Shown: positions 1 to 5,904, counted from the first letter of the stretch. The stretch is 7,009 bases of DNA from Pseudomonadota bacterium (GCA_947454665.1 CANGMU010000122.1:1-7009), one strand, 5' to 3'. Translations and numbers: made by a program. The notes: generated from the sequence alone by a model not told the origin.

Positions 1-2
1 AG

Positions 3-413
3 ACGGCGCTGAGCAGCACCGTGGTGCCCACGTCAAAGACCGCGCCGGATCCGACGCTGGCCCAGGCGCTCGACCGAAACGGCAACGGCGTCGTCACGAC
101 GGAAGAACTGACGGCGCAGACCCAGACCCTCGCCGACCGGCTGTTCGGCAACCTCCGGCAGACGCCTGATACCGGTCCGGTGGTGGTGCCCAGCCAGCCT
201 CAGAAAACGCTCACGGAAGCCAAGGCGCAGGCCGATGGCTCCGTGCAGGCCGCTGCCAGCAATTCCAGCGCTTCCAACGCGGTGCAACTGGGCAACCCCG
301 GCCGTGTCATGGCACTCATGAACCTGATGGATCTGGTCAGCGCCTACGGGCCGACCGGCGAGCCCAACACGCCCACGCTGCCCAGCGGCAAGACCGTGGA
401 CGTGTCGGTCTGA
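3..413 (+). CDS. EF-hand domain protein, 3' part (5' end outside window)
   Basis: The reading frame is open from the first complete codon (base 3) to the TGA at 411-413. The gene therefore probably begins upstream of the window, and the GTG at 21 is not a convincing start because it has no ribosome site. One complete EF-hand loop, DRNGNGVVTTEE (bases 72-107), has acidic or amide ligands at loop positions 1, 3 and 5, Gly at 6, a hydrophobic residue at 8 and Glu at 12, so calcium binding is likely. It is followed by a short helix and a Pro/Ala/Ser/Gln-rich low-complexity stretch. The tail is moderately hydrophobic (around RVMALMNLMDLVSAYG) and ends in Val. No catalytic domain is visible. Any export signal or further EF-hands would lie outside the window. 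It runs convergently into the dehydrogenase gene, with one base between the stops. The role is unknown; a calcium-binding or sensor protein is the most that can be said. Confidence 0.75.
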   Translation, partial: TALSSTVVPTSKTAPDPTLAQALDRNGNGVVTTEELTAQTQTLADRLFGNLRQTPDTGPVVVPSQPQKTLTEAKAQADGSVQAAASNSSASNAVQLGNPGRVMALMNLMDLVSAYGPTGEPNTPTLPSGKTVDVSV

Positions 414-414
414 C

Positions 415-1476
415 TCAACTCCGGTAGCTCTTGCGCGGCGCGCTGCGGTGCGCGACTTCCGGTGCGTACGGCGGCGCCGTCAGCACGCGTGTCTGAGCCT
501 TGGCTCGTGCTTCCGGGAAACCATCCGTCGGTTCCGAAGCCAGAATCGCGTCAAATCGTTCCTTCATGCCCGGCTTGAATTCCGGATGCGTGAGAATGAA
601 CAGGTCATTGTTCTTCACGCCGTTCAGCACGCGCTCGCCCGCTTCCAGCGGATCCATCATCAGCGCGGCAGAGCCCTCGGCCGAACCGATGTTGTCCGTG
701 CTGACGCCGCCCGGGCAGAACACGGACGTGCCGACATTCGTGCCCATGAGCTCCACGCGCAGCGCCTCCATCATGCCGACTGCGGCGAATTTGGTGGCCG
801 TGTAGACACCGGCGTTGACGCCCGGCAGCAAACCACCCATCGAAGACGTTGTCAGGATGTGCGCGCCTTCCTTGTGGGCCAGCATGTGCGGCAGGACGGC
901 CGACACGCCGTTGTAGATGCCGGTGAAGTTCACGGCGACGGCCGCATCCCAACCGCGCGCATCCACCTGGCTTGCCTGACGCAGTGTCTTGATGCCGGCG
1001 TTGTTCACGAGCAGGTGCAGGTTGCCGAACTTCGCGTTGATCTGGGCCAGGGTCTTCACCCAGCCCTCGCGATCCGTCACGTCATGACGCAATGCGATGA
1101 CGCGCGAACGCTGTTCCGCTGTGAACAGCTTCAGCGCAGGCTCGACCTGGTCTTCCTGGATGTAACCCATCACCACATTCATGCCGGCATTCGCTGCGGC
1201 GCGCGCGATGCCAAGGCCGATGCCGGTGTTGCCGCCGGTGATGTAGACGGTCTTGCCCTTGAGGTCGGTGAGCTGCGGCTGCTGACGCTGGCCCGCCGCG
1301 GGCGGCGTGCCCAGCACCGGATCGCCAGGAGGACGGCGCGCGGCGGGCGGCGCAGCCTCGGGTGCTGCGGCCTGCGTGCCGGAGGGTGCAACGCCCAGCA
1401 CGGCAGCGGCGCCGGCGCTCAAGGCCATGCCACCGAGGAAGCGGCGGCGGTCTGAATTCGTGTTGTCGTTCTGCAT
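415..1476 (-). CDS. Tat-exported short-chain dehydrogenase/reductase (SDR)
   Basis: This is a 353-residue NAD(P)-dependent oxidoreductase of the classical SDR family; the substrate is unknown. Counted from the ATG at 1476, it starts with a twin-arginine signal (DRRRFLGG at about 9-16, a hydrophobic Ala/Gly stretch to about 30, and a probable cleavage region near TQAAAP at 34-39). A Pro/Ala-rich linker to about 70 follows. The Rossmann domain then shows the cofactor motif TGGNTGIG (80-87), NNAG (158-161), and the catalytic residues Asn183, Ser212, Tyr225 and Lys229 in the YTATK context, with PGG at 255-257. The set is complete, so the enzyme should be active. Tat export of a folded, cofactor-loaded enzyme would place it in the periplasm, unusual for an SDR. 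An upstream in-frame ATG at 1491 lacks a ribosome site; the one at 1476 follows a run of six G, though at only 3 nt. It lies downstream of the receptor gene, behind a terminator, so it may have its own promoter. Family call firm; function open. Confidence 0.92.
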   Translation of the reverse strand: MQNDNTNSDRRRFLGGMALSAGAAAVLGVAPSGTQAAAPEAAPPAARRPPGDPVLGTPPAAGQRQQPQLTDLKGKTVYITGGNTGIGLGIARAAANAGMNVVMGYIQEDQVEPALKLFTAEQRSRVIALRHDVTDREGWVKTLAQINAKFGNLHLLVNNAGIKTLRQASQVDARGWDAAVAVNFTGIYNGVSAVLPHMLAHKEGAHILTTSSMGGLLPGVNAGVYTATKFAAVGMMEALRVELMGTNVGTSVFCPGGVSTDNIGSAEGSAALMMDPLEAGERVLNGVKNNDLFILTHPEFKPGMKERFDAILASEPTDGFPEARAKAQTRVLTAPPYAPEVAHRSAPRKSYRS

Positions 1477-1479
1477 GAT

Positions 1480-1485
1480 CCCCCC
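1480..1485 (-). promoter_or_regulatory. Candidate ribosome binding site for the SDR
   Basis: A run of six G on the minus strand ends 3 nt before the ATG at 1476-1474. No purine-rich site precedes the other in-frame ATG at 1491, where the upstream sequence is AT-rich and lacks GGA or GAG. This favours the inner start, giving the short n-region typical of a Tat signal. The spacing is shorter than ideal, so the choice is moderate. Confidence 0.4.
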
Positions 1486-1542
1486 AGTCATTGATTCGTT
1501 GAAACTTCGACGAGTATGCCGGGCCGCAGTTCAGGAGGCACC

Positions 1543-1572
1543 AAAGAAAAAGGGCGACCCGAAGGCCGCCCC
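1543..1572 (-). terminator. Rho-independent terminator of the TonB-dependent receptor gene
   Basis: Read on the minus strand, GGGCGGCC (1571-1564) pairs with GGTCGCCC (1559-1552) in an 8-bp stem including one G-U pair. The loop is TTCG closed by C-G, an exceptionally stable tetraloop. It is followed at once by TTTTTCTTT (1551-1543). On the plus strand the G-U pair becomes an A-C mismatch, so the element is built for minus-strand transcripts. It lies 32 nt past the receptor stop codon and about 70 nt before the SDR start, so it should separate the two genes or limit readthrough into the SDR. Confidence 0.9.
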
Positions 1573-1603
1573 TTTTGCTGATCGCGTTATCCGCGCTGCA
1601 GGA

Positions 1604-3985
1604 TCAGAACTTCTTCTGGATCTGCAGGTGGTATTCACGCGGCGGGGCCAGCAGGCCGTACTGTGCACCCGAGCTCGCCGAGAGGTCGAAGTTCGACGTG
1701 TAGTACGTCTTGTCGAAGAGGTTGGACGCGATGGCCGCGAACTCCCACTTCGAATCCTGCGCCTTGTAGGTCACGCGAGCGTTGGCCATGTGATAGCCGG
1801 TGACGCGATTGCTTGCGGTAAACACTGCACCGGTGTTGAAGCCACCGTTGAAAGAGTAATCGAAGCGCGGCGTAAGCGTCGCGTTGCCCGGCATCACGAT
1901 TTCGTACTGAGCGCCAAGGCTCCACTTGCTCTTGATCGTGCCCGGTGCCGACTGGCCCACGGTCAGGCCGGTGACGTTGGCACCCGTCGGACCCTTGAGC
2001 AGCTTGGTGTATTCGAAGTTCAGGTCGCTGAACGTCGCATCGACCGTCAGCCCGTTGACCGGATGGGCCTCGACCTCGATTTCATAGCCCTTGATGTCCG
2101 CATCGCCGGCATTGAACGTGGCGGCGCAGGGATTCGCGGGCGTGAGCGTCGGGCAGGTGAGCAGCGTCAGCTGGATGTCCTTGTACTTGTTCATGAACGC
2201 CGAGACGTTCACGCGCAGGCGACGGTCGAAGAAGTCCGACTTGGCGCCCAATTCATACGCGGTCAGCTTTTCCTTGCCGAAGGGCACGACCTGCAACGGA
2301 CCGAAGGGACGCGCGTTCGTGCCGCCTCCCTTGAAGCCCGTCGACAGGCTCGCGTAGGTCATCAGCTGTTCGTTCCAGCGATAGTCGAAGTTCAGGCGGT
2401 AGTCGACGTTGGAACCTTCAAAGGCACCCGGATGGCCATTGAGGCTGTCGAGACCCAGCACCAGCGAACCACCCACCGGCAGACGGCTGTAGTTGTAGGT
2501 CTTCTTTTCCTTCGTGTAACGCACGCCGGCGTTCACGTTGAAGGCATCCGTGGCGTGCCAGCTGCCATTGGCAAAGCCGGCATAGGTCGAGGCCTCGACC
2601 GGATCGTTGCCGAAGAATTCAAAACCTGGCACCGCGTACGGCAGCATCTGGTGCGTGGCATAGGTCGTCGTCTGGGCGAAATAGAAGCCACCGACGGTGT
2701 AATCGACCTGCGGGCCGACCTGGCCGTTCAGACGCAGTTCCTGGCTGAAGCTGTGGTTCCACAGGTGCTCGGCACCCAGCGAACCGGCCACCGGCGAGAC
2801 ATCGTTGTCCTCGACCCAGCGGCTGTCGAACTGCCGGTACGAAGTGATCGACTTCAGCGCAGCGCTGTCGCCGAGCTTCCAGTCGACCGTGCCGTTGACA
2901 CCCCACACCTTGGTGTGGGTGATCGGCGAGTAGCTGAGCGTCGAGCCAGCCAGGGGGTTCGGCGGGCCGAACGCGTTCTGCGGACGGATCGCGGAGAAGC
3001 TCGCATAGCTGGTGTTGACGTTCGGCGGCAGGAACGCAGCCGTATAGGGAACGGTCGTCGAACCAAACCGCGTCGCCGAAGCCAGGGCACCGCCCGCATT
3101 CGGGTTCACGGCCTGCAACACGACTGCTGCAGTCTCCGAATTGTCGCTCGTCAGGTCGCCCGACAGGTTGACCTCGACGTCATCCGACGCCAGCCAGCGC
3201 AACGCCACGCGCCCGGCGGAGTAGTCCTTGCCACCTTCATGGCCATTGATGCAGTCACCCTGCTGCGAGTTGGCCGGCACACCCGAGTTGGGGAACTTGC
3301 AGCCATAGTCGACCAGCGTGACATAGCCGTCCTGCTTCTTGCTGACGGCCGAAAGACGCAGGAACAGGCTGTTGTCCGCGATTGCGAAATCGGCGACACC
3401 GCGCGCATCGATCAGGTTCCGCGAGCCATAGGTCAGGCGCATGGAGCCGCTGTTGTCGCCCTGCGGCTTCTTCGAGTACAGCTTGACCGAACCACCCTCG
3501 TTGTTACGGCCGCCCAGCACGCCCTGCGGGCCACGGGCGATTTCAACGCGATCGAGGTCGAGCAGGTCAAAGTTCGAACCCGTCAGGCTTGAGTAGTAGA
3601 CGTCGTCGATGTAGATGCCGACGCCCGGCTCGAACGCCGGATCGAAATCCGCCTGACCCACGCCGCGGATACGCGCCGACATGCCGGGGCCGAAGGCACC
3701 GCCGGTTTCGAGGAGCGTCACGTTCGGGGCCTGGGCCGCGACAGCGGCAAGGCTGTTCTGGTTGCGGGCTTCGAGCAGGGCTGCATTCACCGCGGTGATC
3801 GCGATCGGCGTGTCCTGCAGCTTCTGCTCGCGGAACTGTGCCGTCACGACGACTTCAGCAAGGCCCTGGTCGTTGGCCGGCGCGTCAGCAGCGACGGCAG
3901 CAGCGGACACCGACGCGGCAGCCAGCGAGGCCAGCGCCATCGGGCGCAGCACTCGACGGACAGAGAGAGCAACAGTCGAATTCAT
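1604..3985 (-). CDS. TonB-dependent outer-membrane receptor
   Basis: This 793-residue protein should form a 22-strand outer-membrane barrel with an N-terminal plug, importing a ligand with energy from TonB-ExbBD. It starts with a signal peptide (about 1-33, Ala-rich, cleavage near AVAA/DAPA). A TonB-box-like segment, AEVVVTAQ (43-50), follows. The plug (about 55-175) includes IRGVG (106-110), GIYIDDVYY (123-131) and ARGPQGVLGGRN (150-161). The barrel carries the family signatures STGFKGGGTNARPFG (548-562) and NLFDKTYY (755-762) and ends in Phe793, the usual barrel-assembly signal. Two Cys pairs (229/245 and 611/620) look like loop disulfides. There is no N-terminal FecA-type signalling domain, so control by a transmembrane sigma-factor cascade is not indicated. 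The start is set by AAGGAG 9 nt upstream; the frame stays open to 4255, but that would add 90 residues ahead of a complete signal peptide and run into the hydrolase gene. The ligand cannot be told from sequence. A strong terminator follows the gene. Confidence 0.95.
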   Translation of the reverse strand: MNSTVALSVRRVLRPMALASLAAASVSAAAVAADAPANDQGLAEVVVTAQFREQKLQDTPIAITAVNAALLEARNQNSLAAVAAQAPNVTLLETGGAFGPGMSARIRGVGQADFDPAFEPGVGIYIDDVYYSSLTGSNFDLLDLDRVEIARGPQGVLGGRNNEGGSVKLYSKKPQGDNSGSMRLTYGSRNLIDARGVADFAIADNSLFLRLSAVSKKQDGYVTLVDYGCKFPNSGVPANSQQGDCINGHEGGKDYSAGRVALRWLASDDVEVNLSGDLTSDNSETAAVVLQAVNPNAGGALASATRFGSTTVPYTAAFLPPNVNTSYASFSAIRPQNAFGPPNPLAGSTLSYSPITHTKVWGVNGTVDWKLGDSAALKSITSYRQFDSRWVEDNDVSPVAGSLGAEHLWNHSFSQELRLNGQVGPQVDYTVGGFYFAQTTTYATHQMLPYAVPGFEFFGNDPVEASTYAGFANGSWHATDAFNVNAGVRYTKEKKTYNYSRLPVGGSLVLGLDSLNGHPGAFEGSNVDYRLNFDYRWNEQLMTYASLSTGFKGGGTNARPFGPLQVVPFGKEKLTAYELGAKSDFFDRRLRVNVSAFMNKYKDIQLTLLTCPTLTPANPCAATFNAGDADIKGYEIEVEAHPVNGLTVDATFSDLNFEYTKLLKGPTGANVTGLTVGQSAPGTIKSKWSLGAQYEIVMPGNATLTPRFDYSFNGGFNTGAVFTASNRVTGYHMANARVTYKAQDSKWEFAAIASNLFDKTYYTSNFDLSASSGAQYGLLAPPREYHLQIQKKF

Positions 3986-3994
3986 TCGGATAAG

Positions 3995-4000
3995 CTCCTT
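3995..4000 (-). promoter_or_regulatory. Ribosome binding site deciding the receptor start
   Basis: AAGGAG on the minus strand lies 9 nt before the ATG at 3985-3983. The start it marks coincides with the beginning of a typical signal peptide, which excludes the 90-residue upstream extension of the open frame. Confidence 0.85.
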
Positions 4001-4058
4001 GGAGGGATGGATTGCAAGACGCCAATCGCGTCGCGCCAAACACAGGAATGTTGTTTTA

Positions 4059-4087
4059 TTGCGACACGCTGTGGCGTCTAGTAAATA
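4059..4087 (+). promoter_or_regulatory. Weak candidate sigma-70 promoter for the hydrolase
   Basis: TTGCGA matches TTGACA at 4 of 6 positions. TAAATA, 17 bp downstream, matches TATAAT at 3 of 6. Transcription would start near 4094 and give a leader of about 30 nt. The match is modest, and other AT-rich hexamers nearby could serve instead. Confidence 0.25.
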
Positions 4088-4125
4088 CCAATTATGGTTG
4101 AGGTCGCAACTGTTGAGGGTCCAAC

Positions 4126-4845
4126 ATGGCTGAATTTCTGCTCGTCCATGGTGCCTGGCACGGCGCCTGGTGCTGGGCCGACACGATCCGCCGGCTTGAA
4201 CAAGCAGGGCACACGGCGAAGGCGATTGACCTGCCCACGCAGGGCGGCGACACAACGCCTGTTGCAGGCGTGGGCCTTCAGGAATGGATCGATCGCGTGG
4301 TTGAAGCCCTGCGCGGTTTCGAACGCCCGCCGGTGCTGGTGGGACATTCCATGGGTGGCATGGTCATCACCGGTGCCGCGGATGCGGTGCCCGAGCTCGT
4401 GGCACGGGCGGTCTATGTGTGCGCCTTCCTGCCGCAGGACGGCGAGTCGCTGATGGAGATCGCGTCGCGACCGGAATGCCTGGCGGATACGGCGCTGGTG
4501 CAGGAACCCACGCCGGACGGGCTCTGCGTGACCGTCACGCCCGAGAGCGCGCGCGCTGGCTTTTACGGACACTGCGCGGAGGCGGACATCGCGGACGCAC
4601 TGCCCCGCCTGCGGCCCCTGCCCATCAAGACGGTGCTGGATCCTGTCCGCCTCCGACATGCGACAGCGCCGGTGCACCGTCACTTCATCGCCGGCACGCA
4701 AGACCGGGCGATGCCGATCGCCTTGCAGCGATACCTGATCAGCCGTTCACCAGGTATCGCGGTGACGACGCTGGAGAGCGACCATTCGCCCTTCCTGTCG
4801 CACCCCGATGCGCTGTTGGCCGCCCTCCTTCAGAACCAGCTGTAG
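4126..4845 (+). CDS. Alpha/beta hydrolase, EstC/methylesterase-like
   Basis: This 239-residue protein with no signal peptide is a probable cytoplasmic esterase. It begins almost directly with the first core strand and the oxyanion segment FLLVHGAWHGAWCW (4-17), as in the plant methylesterase/hydroxynitrile-lyase group and bacterial EstC-type esterases. The nucleophile elbow is GHSMGG (73-78, Ser75), the acid is likely Asp193 in GTQDRAMP, and the base is His220 in ESDHSPFLSHP. The triad is complete and the length is normal for the group. The cap region (about 108-165) is the variable, substrate-defining part. GAGGG at 4115-4119, 6 nt before the ATG, supports this start. It is divergent from the TonB-dependent receptor across a shared 140-bp region, so co-regulation with ligand uptake is possible. 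Its 3' end overlaps the convergent oxygenase gene by 16 bp. Hydrolysis of a small carboxylic ester is the best guess; hydroxynitrile lyase or other activities of the fold cannot be excluded. Confidence 0.92.
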   Translation: MAEFLLVHGAWHGAWCWADTIRRLEQAGHTAKAIDLPTQGGDTTPVAGVGLQEWIDRVVEALRGFERPPVLVGHSMGGMVITGAADAVPELVARAVYVCAFLPQDGESLMEIASRPECLADTALVQEPTPDGLCVTVTPESARAGFYGHCAEADIADALPRLRPLPIKTVLDPVRLRHATAPVHRHFIAGTQDRAMPIALQRYLISRSPGIAVTTLESDHSPFLSHPDALLAALLQNQL

Positions 4846-5447
4846 TTGAAGCTGATGCTGATGCGGTCGCGAGCCACCGGGTTCGCGATCACTTCATGGC
4901 GCAGCCAGCTTTCGAACAGCAGGAGGCTGCCCGCGGCGGCCGGCATCGTCACCCAGCTGCGGCTCTCGGGCGCGCAATCGGCCTTGCGCGGCGGCGCTGC
5001 CATGAATCGCTCCAGGCGCGGATCCTCGAACTTCAGGCCCGGCGACCCGCGCGGCACCTGCACGTAATAGGTGCCGCTGATCGTGGACAGCGGATGGAGG
5101 TGCAGGCTGTGCGTGACATGCTGCGGCATGATGTTCACCCAGCAATCGGTCATCACCAGCGGCCGGTTCGTGAGGTCGAACTCCAGCGCCGCGGCATACT
5201 TCGCCACATGCCGGTTCAGCAGCTTTTCAAGTTTCGCGAAAGTAGGCGACAGCTGCTGCATGCGACTGACCGAGCCATAGGACGTATAGCCGCCGGGATA
5301 GCTCTTTGCTGACCAGCGCTGGCCGGCGCCATCATCCTCGGCAAGCTGCAGGCATTCGCGCAGCAGGCGGTCGTTGAAGGGCTTCCAGGGCTGGCGCTGG
5401 AGCGGCGCCGCGTAGATCCGTGTAGGGAAGAAAGTCTGCACGCTCAT
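4830..5447 (-). CDS. Putative Fe(II)/2-oxoglutarate-dependent oxygenase (TIGR02466/2OG-FeII_Oxy_5 type)
   Basis: This 205-residue cytoplasmic protein resembles the small family of conserved 2OG-Fe(II) oxygenase-like proteins found in bacteria and phages. Visible family features are the N-terminal FFPTRIY strand (6-12), WVNIM (103-107), and the core HLHPLSTISGTYYVQVP (116-132), which holds His116 and His118. FEDPR (140-144) follows, then GSLLLFESWLRHEV (173-186) with the distal His184, and finally DRISISFNYSW (194-204) with Arg195 placed to hold the 2-oxoglutarate carboxylate. These suggest an intact double-stranded beta-helix with a metal site. The substrate is not known; members are annotated only by family. 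The start ATG follows a weak GGGA 9 nt upstream. The gene overlaps the hydrolase by 16 bp at the 3' ends and starts 36 bp from the divergent RidA-like gene, so its promoter must partly overlap that gap or lie within the RidA-like coding sequence. Confidence 0.85.
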   Translation of the reverse strand: MSVQTFFPTRIYAAPLQRQPWKPFNDRLLRECLQLAEDDGAGQRWSAKSYPGGYTSYGSVSRMQQLSPTFAKLEKLLNRHVAKYAAALEFDLTNRPLVMTDCWVNIMPQHVTHSLHLHPLSTISGTYYVQVPRGSPGLKFEDPRLERFMAAPPRKADCAPESRSWVTMPAAAGSLLLFESWLRHEVIANPVARDRISISFNYSWF

Positions 5448-5483
5448 GTCATCATCCCGTCAGGCACTGTCGAGTGGAGACTT
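5448..5483. promoter_or_regulatory. Very short divergent gap between oxygenase and RidA-like genes
   Basis: Only 36 bp separate the two divergent start codons. The gap holds a weak GGGA for the minus gene and GGAG (5476-5479) for the plus gene. No clear -35/-10 pair fits inside. At least one promoter must lie inside the opposite gene's coding sequence. Confidence 0.4.
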
Positions 5484-5885
5484 ATGATGGCAGAGACGCG
5501 TGCGATCAATCCGTGGACCTGGCAGGACGCCTATGGATTTTCCCAGGCGGTGGAAGCCCGGTCGTCGCAGCGCTGGCTCGTTTGCTCGGGACAGACGTCG
5601 GTGGATGCGCAGGGCGCCCCCCTGCATGCGGGTGACCTGCGGGCCCAACTGAGGCAGGCGCTCGATAACCTGGAGAAGGTGCTGGCAGAAGCCGGCATGG
5701 GCCTGCAACACGTCGTGCGGCTGAATTACTACACGACGGATGTGGCTGCGTATCTGGCGGCATCGAATGAAGTAGAGGCCCGCTTTGCCAGCGTGTCGCC
5801 GCGACCGGCTGGTACCTTGCTGGGCGTGGCCGCCCTCTTCCACCCGGACATCCTCATCGAGCTGGAAGCCACAGCGGTCGCCTGA
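5484..5885 (+). CDS. RidA/YjgF/UK114-family protein lacking the canonical catalytic Arg
   Basis: This 133-residue protein matches the Rid fold over its whole length. It has AYGFSQAV (16-23), LVCSGQTSVDAQG (32-44), a helix QLRQALDNLEKVLAEAGMGL (55-74), VVRLNYYTTD (77-86) and the C-terminal strand ILIELEATAV (123-132). Archetypal RidA is a trimer that hydrolyses reactive enamines/imines such as 2-aminoacrylate, using an Arg in a PARS-like motif. Here the aligned segment reads PAGTLLGVAAL (108-118), so Gly110 replaces that Arg, while Glu128 near the C-terminus is kept. The protein is therefore probably outside the archetypal deaminase subgroup, and its activity is unknown. Two adjacent ATGs (5484 and 5487) follow GGAG at 5476-5479, and the second has the better 7-nt spacing. 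The gene is divergent from the oxygenase and convergent with ccmI, apparently monocistronic, ending in a hairpin. Confidence 0.9.
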   Translation: MMAETRAINPWTWQDAYGFSQAVEARSSQRWLVCSGQTSVDAQGAPLHAGDLRAQLRQALDNLEKVLAEAGMGLQHVVRLNYYTTDVAAYLAASNEVEARFASVSPRPAGTLLGVAALFHPDILIELEATAVA

Positions 5886-5904
5886 GACCGCCGCCTGTCT
5901 CAGG
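5881..5904. terminator. Hairpin spanning both stop codons of RidA-like gene and ccmI
   Basis: CCTGAGAC (5881-5888) and GTCTCAGG (5897-5904) form a perfect 8-bp inverted repeat with an 8-nt loop. The stem contains the stop of the RidA-like gene (5883-5885) and the stop of ccmI (5900-5902). No T-run follows on either strand, so it is not a textbook intrinsic terminator. It may act as a bidirectional 3'-end or stabilising hairpin for both transcripts. Confidence 0.55.

Larger units (their letters stand above)
3986..4125. promoter_or_regulatory. Divergent control region between receptor and hydrolase genes
   Basis: These 140 bp must hold the promoters of both genes. They are locally AT-richer than the flanks (about 4048-4096). 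On the plus strand, TTGCGA (4059-4064) and TAAATA (4082-4087), 17 bp apart, are a weak sigma-70-like pair for the hydrolase. On the minus strand, CATAAT (4096-4091) resembles a -10 box but lacks a good -35. An imperfect palindrome, CGACAC-GCT-GTGGCG (4062-4076), lies between the plus-strand hexamers. A second short inverted repeat, GACGC-CAATC-GCGTC, lies at 4018-4032. These could bind a shared regulator, but none is encoded in the window. Confidence 0.5.

Noticed and set aside
448..1455. A 335-codon plus-strand open frame opposite the SDR
   Set aside because: It is Arg/His-rich with no recognisable motif and is a mirror of the SDR coding sequence.
1533..1538. Perfect AGGAGG on the plus strand
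   Set aside because: No start codon follows within a usable distance before the terminator, and no plus-strand gene begins here.
1307..3592. A 761-codon open frame on the plus strand, antisense to the receptor and the start of the SDR
   Set aside because: Its product is a low-information Arg/Val/Ala-rich sequence with no domain. It lies opposite a firmly identified receptor in high-GC DNA, where such shadow frames are common, and it has no ribosome site.
3986..4255. A 90-residue N-terminal extension of the receptor frame
   Set aside because: It precedes a complete signal peptide and a good ribosome site, and it overlaps the hydrolase start.
4078..4701. A 207-codon minus-strand open frame opposite the hydrolase
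   Set aside because: It is antisense to the catalytic core of a clear alpha/beta hydrolase, with no motif and no start signal.
4419..5312. A 297-codon plus-strand open frame crossing from the hydrolase into the oxygenase region
   Set aside because: It overlaps two well-supported genes in other frames, and its composition is that of a GC-rich shadow.
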